Origin: Bos javanicus | Taxonomy: Eukaryota > Chordata > Mammalia > Artiodactyla > Bovidae | Assembly (NCBI RefSeq): GCF_032452875.1 | Contig: NC_083876.1 | Location: 21,984,001-22,048,000 of the forward strand | Reading direction: 5' to 3' | DNA length: 64,000 nucleotides | Program-made: the position numbers and the translations under genes | Notes under the pieces: model-generated | Database searches by the model: none | Seen by the model: the letters and a program-made list of their open reading frames with translations, nothing else | Told to the model about the DNA's origin: nothing | Part shown: piece after piece, positions 42,560 through 53,756 of the stretch | Position numbering within the stretch: position 1 is the first letter of the stretch | Layout: each line of letters begins with the position of its first letter

Positions 42560-43318
42560 CTATCCTATCCAACTTTTCTAGAGGTCTTTCTGTTGCCTTA
42601 AAATTCTTTAGTGGCTCTATATTTTCCAAAGGGTAAACTTGAGCCTTCTCTGATTTATGCATGGACCACCATGATCTGGACTCCAAGAGCCTGTCCTTTC
42701 TCATCTTCTATCTCCCCCTCCTTCCCTTCTTATTCTAATCTTACCCTTTCACCATAATGACCTATTTGTGCAAAATCATCATACTGGCTCCTGCTTCCAT
42801 TCCTTTGCCCATTCTGTTCTTTCAAATGTACTTTCTTTGGTTCTATACCCAGAAAACTCTCCATGGTCCTCATGTTCATGCAGCTGTGTCCAACCCTTTG
42901 CAACCCCATGGATTGTGGCCCATCCGGGTCCTCTGTCCATGGGATTTTCCAGGCAAGAATACTGGAGTGGGTTGCCTTTTCCTGCTCCAGGGGATCCTCC
43001 CGATCCACGTCTCTTGTCTCCTGCATCAGCAGATGAATTATTTACCATTTGTGCCACCTAGGAAGCCCAGAAAACACTCAGGAAGTCTCTGTGCCACTGT
43101 GAAATCTTCTCTGAGTAAATCAGAGAAAATAGTGTTTTCTCCTCTCTTCTGACTGCCTTTTGCATATATCATTATGAACAGAATTCTCATTATATTTTAA
43201 TTCTTGGTTTGTAAACTTTTTAAGGATAAAGACAGTTTTATCCTTGGACCCTCTCTGCCCAGAATAGTACCTAGCACACAATAAGTATTAAATAAAAACT
43301 TTTTGAATAACAAACAAA
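42560..43318 (+). repeat. L2 LINE 3' region split by Bov-tA
   Basis: 'aaattctttagtggctctat', 'gtaaacttgagccttctctg' and, after the SINE, 'gtaaactttttaaggataaag', 'gtacctagcacacaataag' and 'aactttttgaataacaaac' follow the L2 3' end to its terminal repeat-like tail, in sense. Confidence 0.7.
42860..43065 (-). repeat. Bov-tA SINE with about 10-bp target-site duplication
   Basis: Reversed A-monomer ('gctgtgtccaaccctttgc') and tRNA-like part. CCCAGAAAAC at 42848-42857 recurs at 43066-43075, within L2 sequence. The B-box region is shortened. Confidence 0.88.
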
Positions 43319-44407
43319 TATATTAATACCGAATCTCTAGGATAATAATTGGTACTGTTCAAAAGAGAACAGAGGCTGGTTTAGTAAAGCATCACAGTAA
43401 TGAGTCCCAGATCAAGATCACCAGGCTTGTAAAGATCAGATAATTCTACTTATCTCCTTGTCAGCCAGCCATCAATTTTTTCCCAACAATATGGTAAGAT
43501 TGGTATAAATGTGTCTACTATGCAAAAAATAAATGTCATGGTCTATTGATAATAGAACGTTATATACAGTGGAAAACACATAAAAACATACACTTTTGAG
43601 ATAAAATCAGATATGCAAGACTTCTAGAAGCTAATTCATCCATTTCCTCTCATCTAAGTTGATATAAGGCCAATTATATTAGATTATATCTTTTATTCCT
43701 AATTTTTTACATACCCTGCAACCTTCCAGCACAAAAGTTTTGCATTCTACATTTTTGAACCTTCATCCTGAAGGTATCGCTACTTCTTTACTATTGTGTC
43801 TTGCTTTTTGTAACAATCTATTGCTTGGAGAGCAGATTTAGGAAAAAATATGACTACTATTGGGTTATGTTTTGCTTGAGAGGCAAGGCTAAGATTGGCC
43901 CAGATGGTCACTGGATGTGGGTCTGGAGGTTGAGTTTATCCATTTCTGTTGCTATCCATAGTAAATACTGTCACAAATTTCACTGTCAGTGATTTCATGA
44001 ATGACAGGGTTTGGGCGAGATTTTTTTCTATCTTATAGATGTTTCTTTCTTTGTACACTAAAACGAATTTTAGGTTATGTTTCCTGAGTAAAATCAGAAT
44101 CCTTTTGTGTGTAAACGGTAACAGTGACTCAAGATAATTTCCTACAAAGTGATGGATTGACTTTCTCCATAATTTTCTCAAAAAGTACACATCAAAAATC
44201 ATATAGTTATTAAATTCAGTCTTAATTAAATAGAGAACAAGTCTTTAAATTATTTGGAATTCAGAAAGAATGAAAGTATGGATGCATTGATGGAATAAAT
44301 AAAGAACAAGAGTTGAATCCTGAACATTTCTTTAAAGTATCTTTAGGAATCCTTTAAAAGGTCTTGGATTGATCAGAAATAAAGTAATTGATAGGCTATT
44401 TTAAAAC
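43319..44407. other. Unique AT-rich DNA
   Basis: No gene or repeat recognised. Confidence 0.5.
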
Positions 44408-44418
44408 TATTGATTGCT

Positions 44419-44562
44419 GGGTCTTTCCTATTGATTGCTGGTCGTGTGGTTAAGACTTTGCACTCCCAAAGCAGTAGTCCCAGGTTCGATTCCTTAGTCA
44501 GGGAACTAGATCCCGCATGCTGCAGCTAACACCTGATGTAGCCAAATAAATTTAGGACAAAT
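44419..44562 (+). repeat. Short CHR-type tRNA SINE with odd head
   Basis: Body 'ggttaagactttgcactccc', B box 'aggttcgattcc', tail 'tagccaaataaatttagg'. TATTGATTGCT flanks it (44408-44418 and 44563-44573) and occurs a third time inside the head (44429-44439), replacing part of the tRNA-like start. Confidence 0.85.
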
Positions 44563-44636
44563 TATTGATTGCTAACCTACTTAGTGAAAAGTTACTTGCC
44601 TCACTAGTTACTATTTTGGCTTACTTTACCTGAGCT

Positions 44637-44905
44637 GCTGCTGCTGCTAAGTCGCTTCAGTCGTGTCCAACTCTGTGCGACCCCAAAGACGCCCACCAGG
44701 CTCCCCCATCCCTGGGATTCTCCAGGCAAGAATACTGGAGTGGGTTGCCATTTCCTTCTCCAATGCAGGAAAGTGAAAAGTGAAAGTGAAGTCGCTCAGT
44801 CGTGCCCGACCCTCAGAGACCAGATGGACTGCAGCCTACCAGGCTCCTCCATCCATGGGATTTTCCAGGCAAGAGTACTGGAGTGGGGTGCCATTGCCTT
44901 CTCCA
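44637..44905 (-). repeat. BOV-A2 SINE with 11-bp target-site duplication
   Basis: Complete dimeric BOV-A2 in reverse (GCT repeats, monomer, 'gtgaaaagtgaaagtgaag' linker, monomer, 'ttgccttctcc'). TTACCTGAGCT is repeated exactly at 44626-44636 and 44906-44916. Confidence 0.94.
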
Positions 44906-45064
44906 TTACCTGAGCTAGGGTCACCTAAAAATTGTTTCCATGGCTATTAGAGTTGAAATTAAAATTAAATATATTTTGAAATGTATTTTGAGTCCTTATC
45001 AGGAGAGCTTTTAAAATTATAGGCACTTTGAAATGAAATCTTAACAAAATTTTATCATAATCCA

Positions 45065-45262
45065 GTAGGGACCCTGATGGCTCAGATGGTAAAGAATCCA
45101 CCTGCAATGTGGGAGACCTGGATTTGATCTGTGGGTCAGGAAGATCCCCCTGAAGAAGGAAATGGCAACCCACTCCAGTATTCTTGCCTGGAATAATGGC
45201 AGGCTACAGTCCATGGGGTTGCAAAGAGTTGGACACAACTTAGCGACTAAATACACACACAC
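45065..45262 (+). repeat. Bov-tA SINE
   Basis: Head 'ggaccctgatggctcagatgg', body, A-monomer with a short deletion after 'attcttgcctgg', and a CACACACA tail. Confidence 0.9.
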
Positions 45263-46606
45263 AAGTGCAATTCTTCAACTTTACCAAGTCCTGTTGTTGC
45301 AATTCCCACTTCTTCTCAAGGAACCGGAATATACATCACTCTGCCATCCACTCAGGACTTTATGACTATATCCTTTTGCTTATCTTTGAATCTGAAGTGA
45401 TATCTCATTGCCGATTGCACTGGCATTTATCAGAGTAGTATGAGATTGAGCAGCTGCATCTTTCAAAAACATGTGTTAAAGTGTACTCATTAAAAAATTG
45501 AAAAAAAAAAAAAAAAACCTCAGGAAGAGAAAGCTCACCCTATAGGAAAGATTCTTGGGATGGAGGGCCTCTATTGGTATTTGGACCAGGGAAATGGATA
45601 CAGGGCACAGCAGAAAGAAAGACAGAAATTATTCTATTGGGGGAAGGTGGGATAAAACCCATCAGTTCAGAAGCAGCTCATATGGGGTGCTGTTCTTCAG
45701 GAGATGGGGATGTTCACGTGAGACTAATGTTGGAATCCCACGGAGGTTACTGGAGTCCATGGGCAGGCATTTGGATTTCCGAGGGAACTGAAAAATCCTC
45801 AGAGCAAATTTAGCCTGTCATCCATCACCCTATTAGACCAGCTGGGTTTCAGAAACACACTTGCATCCTGCTTTCCAGACCCCACCTCCATAAGAAGTTA
45901 ATTTGCATTGCACAACCCAGTCTTCTGGCTTCGACAGAAACATTTCATTCTTTAGAAATTACCCCCAAATATTTATAGCTTGACAAAGCTAATTTAAAAC
46001 ACACAAGAAAAGGCATGCCATGCCTGATGGAGTTCTCTGGGCTGCAGCTGCGGGTGTGGCCATGCGTCTTGAAGCCAGCGACGGTCCGCCGGGGCCTCTC
46101 TGTTACAAGCCATGCTCTCTCATCATCAAGACCACCACTCAGGTCACCTGGGTCACCTCTTGCTGTCACTTAGGTGACCGTCTGGCGTGGATGCCGCTGT
46201 TGCCCATCATGCGTCCTTCAGAACCTAAACTTTGGAGTCATTTGGTCCTGGAGCAACATCCTGAGCTTGTCTGAAGATCGAGGCATGTCATGTCCCACAT
46301 CCTGACCCAGCAAAATGTTTTACAATCTGTATCCCCATCCAGGAAAAGCTGAAAACCTAAAGAGTTTGCCCTGAAAAAAATGAAAGCAATTAAATCAAAC
46401 AATTGGGAAAAGATTGCCTTTGTTCTGCAGAGAAGATTCCACGCATGCCCCAGGGCCACAGGCAGGAGTCACGGCCAACACTGCAGGCAGCCCCAGAGCT
46501 GTCTGGGTCACCTGACCCAGCCACCAGATGTTTCTGCATCTTCTCCTCGGCTCTTCAGTGGAAGCAGGAATGATCGCAAGCCTCTTTAATATTAAAAGAG
46601 CCAGCA
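45263..46606. other. Unique DNA, 1.3 kb
   Basis: A17 run at 45501-45517. Bases 45390-45470 faintly resemble antisense L1 ('gtgatatctcattgccgattg'). Otherwise nothing recognised; overlapping frames near 45555-45813 are unsupported. Confidence 0.45.
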
Positions 46607-46740
46607 AGGGATTTTCCTGGCAGTCCGGGAGCTAAGACTCCGCACTCCCAATGCAGGAGGCCCAGGTTCAATCCCTGGTCCGGGAACTCGATCCCATGTC
46701 TTGCAACTAAGACCTGGCACAGCCAAATAAATAAATAAGT
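46607..46740 (+). repeat. Short CHR-type tRNA SINE
   Basis: Head 'gggattttcctggcagtcc', B box 'aggttcaatccc', 'cctggcacagccaaataaat' and an AAATAAAT tail. Complete sense copy. Confidence 0.9.
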
Positions 46741-47910
46741 AGTTTAAAAAAGACATCAGAAGGTTCTCAGATTTCCAGAGTATGGGAATATCAGTGTAGG
46801 TATACTGGAAAAACTCTTTCCTTTTCCGATTAAACCAATTAAGTTCCAACTGGAATAGACTTTTCTCAGACATTAGAAAGGGCATGTGAGGAGAAATTTA
46901 AAACATGTTGTTTGCTCTGAAATGTCAACATGAAGAAAATAAGAATGGAAGACGGGAGCAGAAGAGGGGGTGCCATTAGGAAACAGAAGTGCCCACCAGG
47001 TCACATTTGTTTGGAAGCAAATGTTGACTTCAGCCCACATTTGATTCCCACACGCCTCCCAAGAAAAGCAAAGGGAGCAGGATGACAAAGCCCAGCATTG
47101 TCATCGCCATCAAGGTATATGCAGATTATGGTCTTAAAATAAGCCTTGCAGACCTGGGCAGCTTCACCCACAAGAAGGCCACCACTCTGCTCTGTTCTTA
47201 CTGTTTGACTAACACTCATCTCCAGTGAAGCGAGCGTGGAGTTCCTACCAAGTGCAGTGTTGTGATTCATGACTTTTAACAGATGAGGAAAGGCCCCCCC
47301 CCCCCCACCTCCAGGAATGAGCCACTGGGCTGAGACTGGGCAGAAAATAGCCTGAAATGAGTCACACCATTTGAGACAGCACAAAAGATGATTCACTGGG
47401 TCCCAAGGAAAATAAAGAGGAGGGGACCCTGGTGTCACCGGGGGAAGCTAAGGTCCTGGTGGGCAGAGTTAATTAGTCTGCATCCCTGTGAGCCCCATGG
47501 AGCTGTGGGGGAGTGGGAAGGGGGTGCTAGGTGGGGGCAGGGCGCAGTGCCCGCTGGGGTGGTGGCACCGCAGAGCGGCTGGTTTTCAGTCCAGGATCTC
47601 TGTGGCCCGGGGACATCTGCACTCAATGCTCTGAAGAGGGTGATGTGAAATGATTTCTCCAAAAGGCTGCACAGCTGGCCTCAGAGAAAACCATTTGGAA
47701 TCGTTTTCCATGTACGTTACCTAGAGGCGAGCTTTCCCTCCCCAGTGCTAAATTTAAACCATTCCTGTCCTTTCAGACTCTCTATTGAAAATCTGTTTCT
47801 CATAGAATGTCTCTGTCTTGGAAGTAGCACGCGACCCTCTCGTGTAAAAATGGAAGGGAATCTGAAGCATATAAGTCACCCGCTCATTCTTTCTACCTCC
47901 CTCGCTCACT

Positions 47911-47914
<4 letters not shown>
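46741..47914. other. Unique DNA with C13 run
   Basis: A run of 13 C at 47294-47306 is the only notable simple sequence. The long antisense frame 47001-47438 (145 codons) reads across this C run and shows no family resemblance. Confidence 0.5.
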
Positions 47915-47949
<35 letters not shown>

Positions 47950-47956
47950 TACACAC
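47915..47956. repeat. (AC)n microsatellite
   Basis: About 15 AC units followed by ATACATACACAC. A pure dinucleotide core of this length is usually polymorphic. Confidence 0.95.
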
Positions 47957-48416
47957 CTTGCTCTTTTAAGACAAATTTTTCAGAAGGGAGTAAGGAAGGC
48001 ATGGAAGGGAGAGAGATGTGCTTCCCAGGATGGGGAGGGGCTGGTGTCCGGTCCCTGCCAGCAGTTCACAGGCAGCAGCACTGACTGACTCATGCAGGAG
48101 CCCCAAGGGCATCACTGGTTTCCTCAGTCGCCCTTTAGGAGAAGAGAGACAGAAAACGTGATATTATAAACGTTCCCACAGAATCACAGCCTTACTGGAT
48201 CCAAGGGAACCACAGGCTTACGCGGCTGCTCACCAGGCTGGAGTGTAAATAAGTCGATGAGTCCCACACAGCTGAAGATCTCACAGAAAACATTTCACAC
48301 GCTCACTCACACATGAGAGACAAGAGCCAATGGGAAAGTTTACACAGTCTGACAGAGTGCCCTATTCTATGCTCGAATGTTACAGTGCGTTTCCAAGTCC
48401 TCTGGTACTTCTTGAG
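47957..48416. other. Unique DNA
   Basis: No gene or repeat recognised. Confidence 0.5.
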
Positions 48417-48625
48417 AGCTACCTTGGTGGCTCAGACGGTAAAGAATCTGCCCGCAATCCAGGAGACCCAGGTTCAATCCCTGAGTCGGGAAGATCTCCT
48501 GGAGAAGGGAACGGCAACCCACTCCAGTATTCTTGCCTGAAGAATCCCATGGACAGAGGAGCCTGGTGAGCCCCAGTCTATGGGGTGGCAAAGACAAGAC
48601 TGAGTGACTAATACTTCACTTCACT
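48417..48625 (+). repeat. Bov-tA SINE
   Basis: Head 'taccttggtggctcagacgg', B box 'aggttcaatccc', A-monomer to 'caagactgagtgactaa'. GTACTTCTTGA before and GTATTTCTTGA after form a one-mismatch target-site duplication. Confidence 0.92.
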
Positions 48626-48701
48626 TCAGTATTTCTTGATGCATTTTAAAAGCAAAGTTAAAAATAAATAAATCAAAGCAAAGTCAATGTGTAACTATTA
48701 A

Positions 48702-48880
48702 TTGTTGTTGTTCGGTCACTAAGTTGTGTCTGACTCTTTGCAACCATGGACTGACAACAGGCCAGGCTCCCTTGTCTTCCACTGTCTCCCCGAGTGTGCC
48801 CAAAGTCACGTCCGTTGAGTGGGTGATGCTATCTAACTATCTCATCCTCTGCCGCCTCCGTCTCCTCTTGCCTTCATACC
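48702..48880 (-). repeat. BovB LINE 3' fragment
   Basis: 'tgttcggtcactaagttgtg' to 'ctcctcttgccttcatacc' is the reversed BovB terminus, strongly 5'-truncated and diverged. Confidence 0.82.
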
Positions 48881-50353
48881 CTTATATGAACTGTAGAGCC
48901 CAAGATCATTTCAAGAAGTTAAAAACCAAGTTTAAACGAAACTCAGGAAGAGTTCTGGCTTGAAGTCCAAACACAGATGCTCTTTGCTGTTGGCAGACAT
49001 GGACCTGGCTCACACCCCTGACGATGATGACCCACAGGCCTGAGCACACCGCATCTCTCACTTTGTCCACGCGTCTTGGTTTCTCGTGGTAACGATGCTG
49101 CTGCTCACCCTAGCTCTTCTCGTTGCCTGGAGTGAGCGAGCCCCGGGAGGGGACTCTGCTGTATGGGGGGCGGGAAAGATGCCGGGGTTCTATGCAGCTT
49201 GAAGCAGTGCCCGTAAGTGCCTAGAAGTGCAGGAGAGGGTTGGAGCTGTGTCTTGTCTGAGGATCCTCCCCCCTCCCCTATGGGGCTCAGGAAGAACACA
49301 GGACTAAGTCAGCCTTCGATGCCCCTCTCCGAAGATGAGCACAGATGCTCACCTGGAGCCCTCAGCAGAGATGGCTCGGTGAGAACCGGGCAAAGTCTTG
49401 GGCTGTTCTATGCCCCAGGTAACAGGCCCACTGAATACATCCTTAGAGAGTCCAAACCCTCCGGGCTGCTGGCTCTCTGGAGCTTCCCGGGTTTTCTATC
49501 CAGGCCTTTTGCCAAAACTGCTGTTAGCACTATGCATTGAGATTACGGTGCTCAGCACATGTGGCTGGAACCCTCCACTCGACATTTTAAGGGTTTTGAC
49601 ATAAAGCCACCAGGAAAGAAAGGCATTCTTTGTAGAAAGCCCTAGATCACCATACATCATTTCAAGTGTCCATCTTCCTCCTCAGCCACGTCGTCGATGC
49701 TTCTGGCCTTAATTTAGGCAAGGAAACCACCTGTCGTCCTCAGGCTGCAGCTGATTTAGCCTGCCTGGGGTTCTGCCACGTTTTTTACCCACATGAAGTG
49801 TTGCTGAAACACGTAATCCCCTCACACGTGTCTTTATGAGGGATTTGTCATCATGAGGATGTTTTCGGAAAAGTCAGGCCATCAGTGACAACCCAGTGTG
49901 TATCAGTATACGCTGGTGACTGCAAGTGACTCTTCTGCATCACTTACCATATCATTTTGCAATACCTTGCTTGCGTGTTCACCACAAGGTCACCTGCAAA
50001 GTCATCTACAAATGTCACCACCGCTGTAGTGACAAAGGTGAATGACACTGCTCTGTTATCCAGCCAAAATGTTCAACACTGGTTCTAGCCTACCGACTAT
50101 ACTGTTTGACTGTAAACATCTTCTTGGTGGAGTTAGACCAAAGTAAAAGTTACCTCCATGAAGGTTACGTTAATGAAGTCCAGTCCACTTCCTGGTTGGC
50201 CACTGAAATCTTTACTCAATGCTCAGAACAAAGTTTGATTGATTATGTGCTGAATTTCAGAACACACACACAAAAATCCATATTTTCTCTTTGATTAGCA
50301 GAGCCTGGCAATACGTAGTTACAGAAATCTTTCTGTGAAGTATCACAAGATGA
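48881..50353. other. Unique DNA, 1.5 kb
   Basis: No gene or repeat recognised. Frames up to 107 codons (49217-49540) are unsupported. Confidence 0.5.
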
Positions 50354-50537
50354 GGGACTTCTCTGGCGGTCCAGTGGGTAAGATTCTGTGCTTCCAATGC
50401 CGGGGGCCTGGGTTCAATCAGGGAACTAGATCCCACATTCTGTAACTAAGAGCTCACATGCTGTGACTAATGAAAGATCCTGCCTGCCACAACAAGACCT
50501 GGCACAGCCAAATAATTAAGTAAATAAATAAATATTT
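50354..50537 (+). repeat. CHR-type tRNA SINE
   Basis: Head 'gggacttctctggcggtcc', damaged B box 'gggttcaatcaggg', body, and 'ggcacagccaaataattaag' with an AAATAAAT tail. Confidence 0.88.
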
Positions 50538-51033
50538 CTTAGAAATACCACAAGCTGATTCATAGGTAAGAGTCATGAAACCAGGACTCAGAGTCAGATA
50601 TCAAATGAAGCCCAATTCTAAAGCATATTTCTTTTCTAATAAAACGTATTTGCAGAGCTCTCCTTTTGCCATAAGAAATAGTTTTGGTTCTTCAGATAGC
50701 TAGTTTCTAATACTGGCTGTCTCCTGAGGGTTTCCAGGGTCCCTGCTCAAGGCAGTGGTTTCTACAGAGGAATAAGGGTAACCTAACAGCCATGTGTGAG
50801 GGAGACCTTGAGCTATGCCCAAAGGCTGGGCCAAGAATAGCTTATTTTAGAATATAAAATAAAAGTTAATTCCCACTTTGAGAGCTCAAAGAGCTTTGAG
50901 ATTTTTTTTTAAAAAAGCTAACTTTGATGGCAACTCACTGAGATAAGGAACAAATGTTAACCAGATTCTTGTTCGACTATTGCAATTCTAGGCGGGGAAG
51001 AGCATGGTATGCCAGCAATCCAATCAATCAACT
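50538..51033. other. Unique DNA
   Basis: No gene or repeat recognised. Confidence 0.5.
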
Positions 51034-51044
51034 GGGGTTAAACC

Positions 51045-51291
51045 AGTTCAGTTCAGTCGCTTAGTTGTGTCTGACTCTTTGTGACCCCATGCACTGCAGC
51101 ACGCCAGGCCTCCCTGTCCATCACCAACTCCTTGAGTTTACTCAAACTCATGTCCATTGAGTTGGTGATGCCATCCAACCATCTCATCCTGTCGTCCCCT
51201 TCTCCTCCTGCCTTCAGTCTTTCCCAGGATCAAGGTCTTTTCAAATGAGTCAGCTCTTCGCCTCAGGTGGCCAAAGTATTGGAGCTTCAAA
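51045..51291 (-). repeat. BovB 3' end with 11-bp target-site duplication
   Basis: From the reversed terminus 'agttcagttcagtcgcttag' to 'aagtattggagcttca'. GGGGTTAAACC is repeated exactly at 51034-51044 and 51292-51302, so this short copy is a genuine 5'-truncated insertion. Confidence 0.94.
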
Positions 51292-51302
51292 GGGGTTAAA
51301 CC

Positions 51303-52149
51303 GCTCTGCATTCATTACAGGTCTGTCTGCCACCGACCTAGCTTCCTGTTGAAGCATCAGTTCATGCTTTCATGCAACATACGTGTCCAACATGTGAAAC
51401 TAAATTCAGAATCATCTTCCTGTGAGTGTAAATACTTCTGCTAATTGAAATCTTGGCCTTCATAGTCACTACCGTCATTCTTAAAATACAGCCAGAGTGA
51501 TGTTTGGTACCACTTGCAGTTATGTTCTAATGGAAAAATCTATATGAAGTTCATGCCAAATTGAAAAGTCGTAAGGGCAGCTGAGCGAGCACATTTATCA
51601 CTAAAGCTATTATTCACAAATGCTCTGTTTAACTAAGAGCATGTGTTTAAACAGTATCCCACACTAAACCCAAGATTTTGAAGCACTGCTTATTCAGTAG
51701 CCAGTGAAAACAAGCCTATCATCCATGTGGCAGCATTGACTATCAAATTGAGTTTTTGTGTTTTTTTTTTAACGTCCTCTGTGTACAAGCCAGACTACCA
51801 CTGGAGATCAAATTAGGTCCTAAGAAATGATTTAGATTGTACCCAGTAGCTGACATTTCTAACATTCAAGTGGGGGCTGAGTCACAGCTGTGTGTGGGCA
51901 GGAGTGTGGAGCTGGGGCAACTGGAGGGGCATGGAGACAGTTCTGTACTAAACTCGCTTCCTGGGATGGGGTGGAAAGGCAGGGAGGCTGAGTAAGGCAA
52001 CCAGCATTTATCCACCTGCCTATTTACAGTTAATGGGAACATACACGCAAGCTGTTGGTCTCTCCGTGTAACCGATGAGGCAGGGATGGAAGGAAAGATC
52101 AGGTGAACTCTGGGTTACTATCTTAGAAAGTGGACAAGAGAGCAGGATT
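51303..52149. other. Unique DNA
   Basis: No gene or repeat recognised. Confidence 0.5.
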
Positions 52150-52235
52150 TTTTTTTTTTTTCTTGGTCACACAGGATCTTAGTTCCCTGACTAGGGATCG
52201 AAAGTCTTAACCATTGGACCGTGAGGGTCCTTAGT
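52150..52235 (-). repeat. Short CHR-type tRNA SINE, truncated
   Basis: T-run, 'cttggtcacacaggatcttag', 'ttccctgactagggatcg' and 'attggaccgtgagggtcc' give a reversed, internally deleted copy. Confidence 0.75.
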
Positions 52236-52241
52236 CAGGAA

Positions 52242-52344
52242 AGCTTTTTTTTTTTTTTTTTTTTTAATTTTTATCTTATATTGGAGTTCAGTCGGTTAAC
52301 AATGTGGTGATGGTTTAAGGTGCACTGCAGAGTGACGCAGCCAT
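52242..52344 (-). repeat. L1 3' end, part 1
   Basis: Reversed poly(A), then 'ggagttcagtcggttaac', 'aatgtggtgatggtttaagg' and 'gcactgcagagtgacgc' are the L1 tail antisense. It continues after the Bov-tA at 52566. Confidence 0.75.
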
Positions 52345-52565
52345 ATGCACACGTGTGTGTGTGCTTAGTCACTCCAGTGTCCGACTCTTTGCGACCCTAT
52401 GGACTGTAACCCACCAGGCTCCTCTGTCCAAGGGATTTCCCAGGCAAGAATAGTGGAGTGGGTCACCATTTCCTCCTCCAGGGGATCTTCCCAACCCAGG
52501 GATCAAACCCACGTCTCTTGCATTGCAAGTGTATTCTCTACCCACTGAGCCACCTGGGAAGCATT
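52345..52565 (-). repeat. Bov-tA SINE inside L1 tail
   Basis: A GTGTGTGTG run leads into the reversed A-monomer ('ccgactctttgcgacccta') and tRNA-like part with B box 'gggatcaaaccc' and head 'gccacctgggaagc'. Confidence 0.9.
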
Positions 52566-52640
52566 CTTCCTCAAATTCCCCTCCCATCCAGGCTGCCATA
52601 TAACACTGAGCAGAGTTCCTGGCCTGGGAAATTTCTAAGC
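52566..52640 (-). repeat. L1 3' end, part 2
   Basis: 'attcccctcccatccaggctg' and 'acactgagcagagttcc' are the reverse complement of the sense L1 tail at 39860-39920, confirming the interrupted L1. Confidence 0.78.
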
Positions 52641-53084
52641 CCAGATCCTTCAATGTATTGACATAGCTTTGTTGGGAGAGTGCATTGAGATTTTTTTCAA
52701 AACTTTTATTTCTTATTAAAAGAAGAAAGCAAGGACAGTGTCCATGACGCACAGTGCCCCTCAGAACCCTCCCCCTGTCCAAAGAAATATAATGACCTCA
52801 GTCGCCATGTGTGGTGTGAGTCTGCCTAAGTATTGATGTAATCGTAACAGTTCTTGGGACAGCAGTGTCTCAGTGCTATAAGAAGTATAGTACTTTGCAG
52901 TCATTTCCAAATTGGAAACAGATTTAAGAAATGGTAAAGGAAAGGAGGTGAAACTTAGAATTCCTTGGAAAAGAAAAGTGCCCTAATTCTCCGTGTGCTC
53001 TGACCCTTGCTTGATTTCTCCTGTCTGCATTCTCCAATGCTTTCTCATGAGGGGTCTGTCCCAGTTCCAGGGCCCTTGCATTCT
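52641..53084. other. Unique DNA
   Basis: No gene or repeat recognised. Confidence 0.5.
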
Positions 53085-53280
53085 CCTTCCTGGTGGCTCA
53101 GATGTAAAGAATCTGCCTGCAATATGGATCCCTGGGTTGGGAAAATCTCCTGGAGAAGGGGGTGGCTATCCACTCCAGTATTCTTGCCTGGAGAATGCCG
53201 TGGACTGAGGAGCCTGGCGGGCTACAGTCCATAGGGTTGTACAGAGCCGGACACGACTGAGCAACTAAGGCTTTCCCTTT
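53085..53280 (+). repeat. Bov-tA SINE
   Basis: 'ctggtggctcagatgtaaag', a deletion removing part of the B-box region ('gcaatatggatccctgg'), then the A-monomer to 'acacgactgagcaactaa'. Confidence 0.9.
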
Positions 53281-53756
53281 CATCCCCATCCTGCAGGACG
53301 TGGTGATGAGTCACACAGCCGGTGCAGGACCCGCTGGCTCAGATTCCCTCTGCCCCCAAAACTCCTGGGGTCTGCTGCATCTCGGGCTGCCCACTCTCTG
53401 CAATTTGGCCGTGTTCAGGATTGGGTCTCTGTCTGTGCTCTCCTTTAACGTGTGTCGGTCGGTTAGGTTCTTCATCCTCAAAGCAGGTGCTCCATCCCAA
53501 GCCTGCCTTGATGGAGCCGGAGCCATGATGATTCTTGCCAAACCACACCTGGAGCTGGCTCGTGCCCACTTGTCCCCACAGCTGTTGGGGCAGATCATCC
53601 GGGATCATGGCTCTTGTGTGTTGGCTTCAAGAGCCCAAGTCCCCAGTCTCTGTGCTACTATTTACTGGTGTGTAACTGGTCTCTATTTACTATTTACTGG
53701 TGTGTAACTTGTCTCCAAGATGGTGACAATAACCTTCCCATCCTACATGCACTCTT
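53281..53756. other. Unique DNA with a small tandem repeat
   Basis: 'ctatttactggtgtgtaac' appears twice within 53658-53712, separated by a few bases. Frames of 87-135 codons on both strands overlap and are unsupported. Confidence 0.5.

Noticed and set aside
47001..47438. 145-codon antisense frame with a poly-Gly stretch
   Set aside because: The Gly run is the C13 homopolymer read in reverse. No family resemblance and no conserved context visible.
53300..53707. 135-codon frame and its antisense partners
   Set aside because: Frames overlap on both strands, and a tandem duplication creates the C-terminal part. No domain seen.
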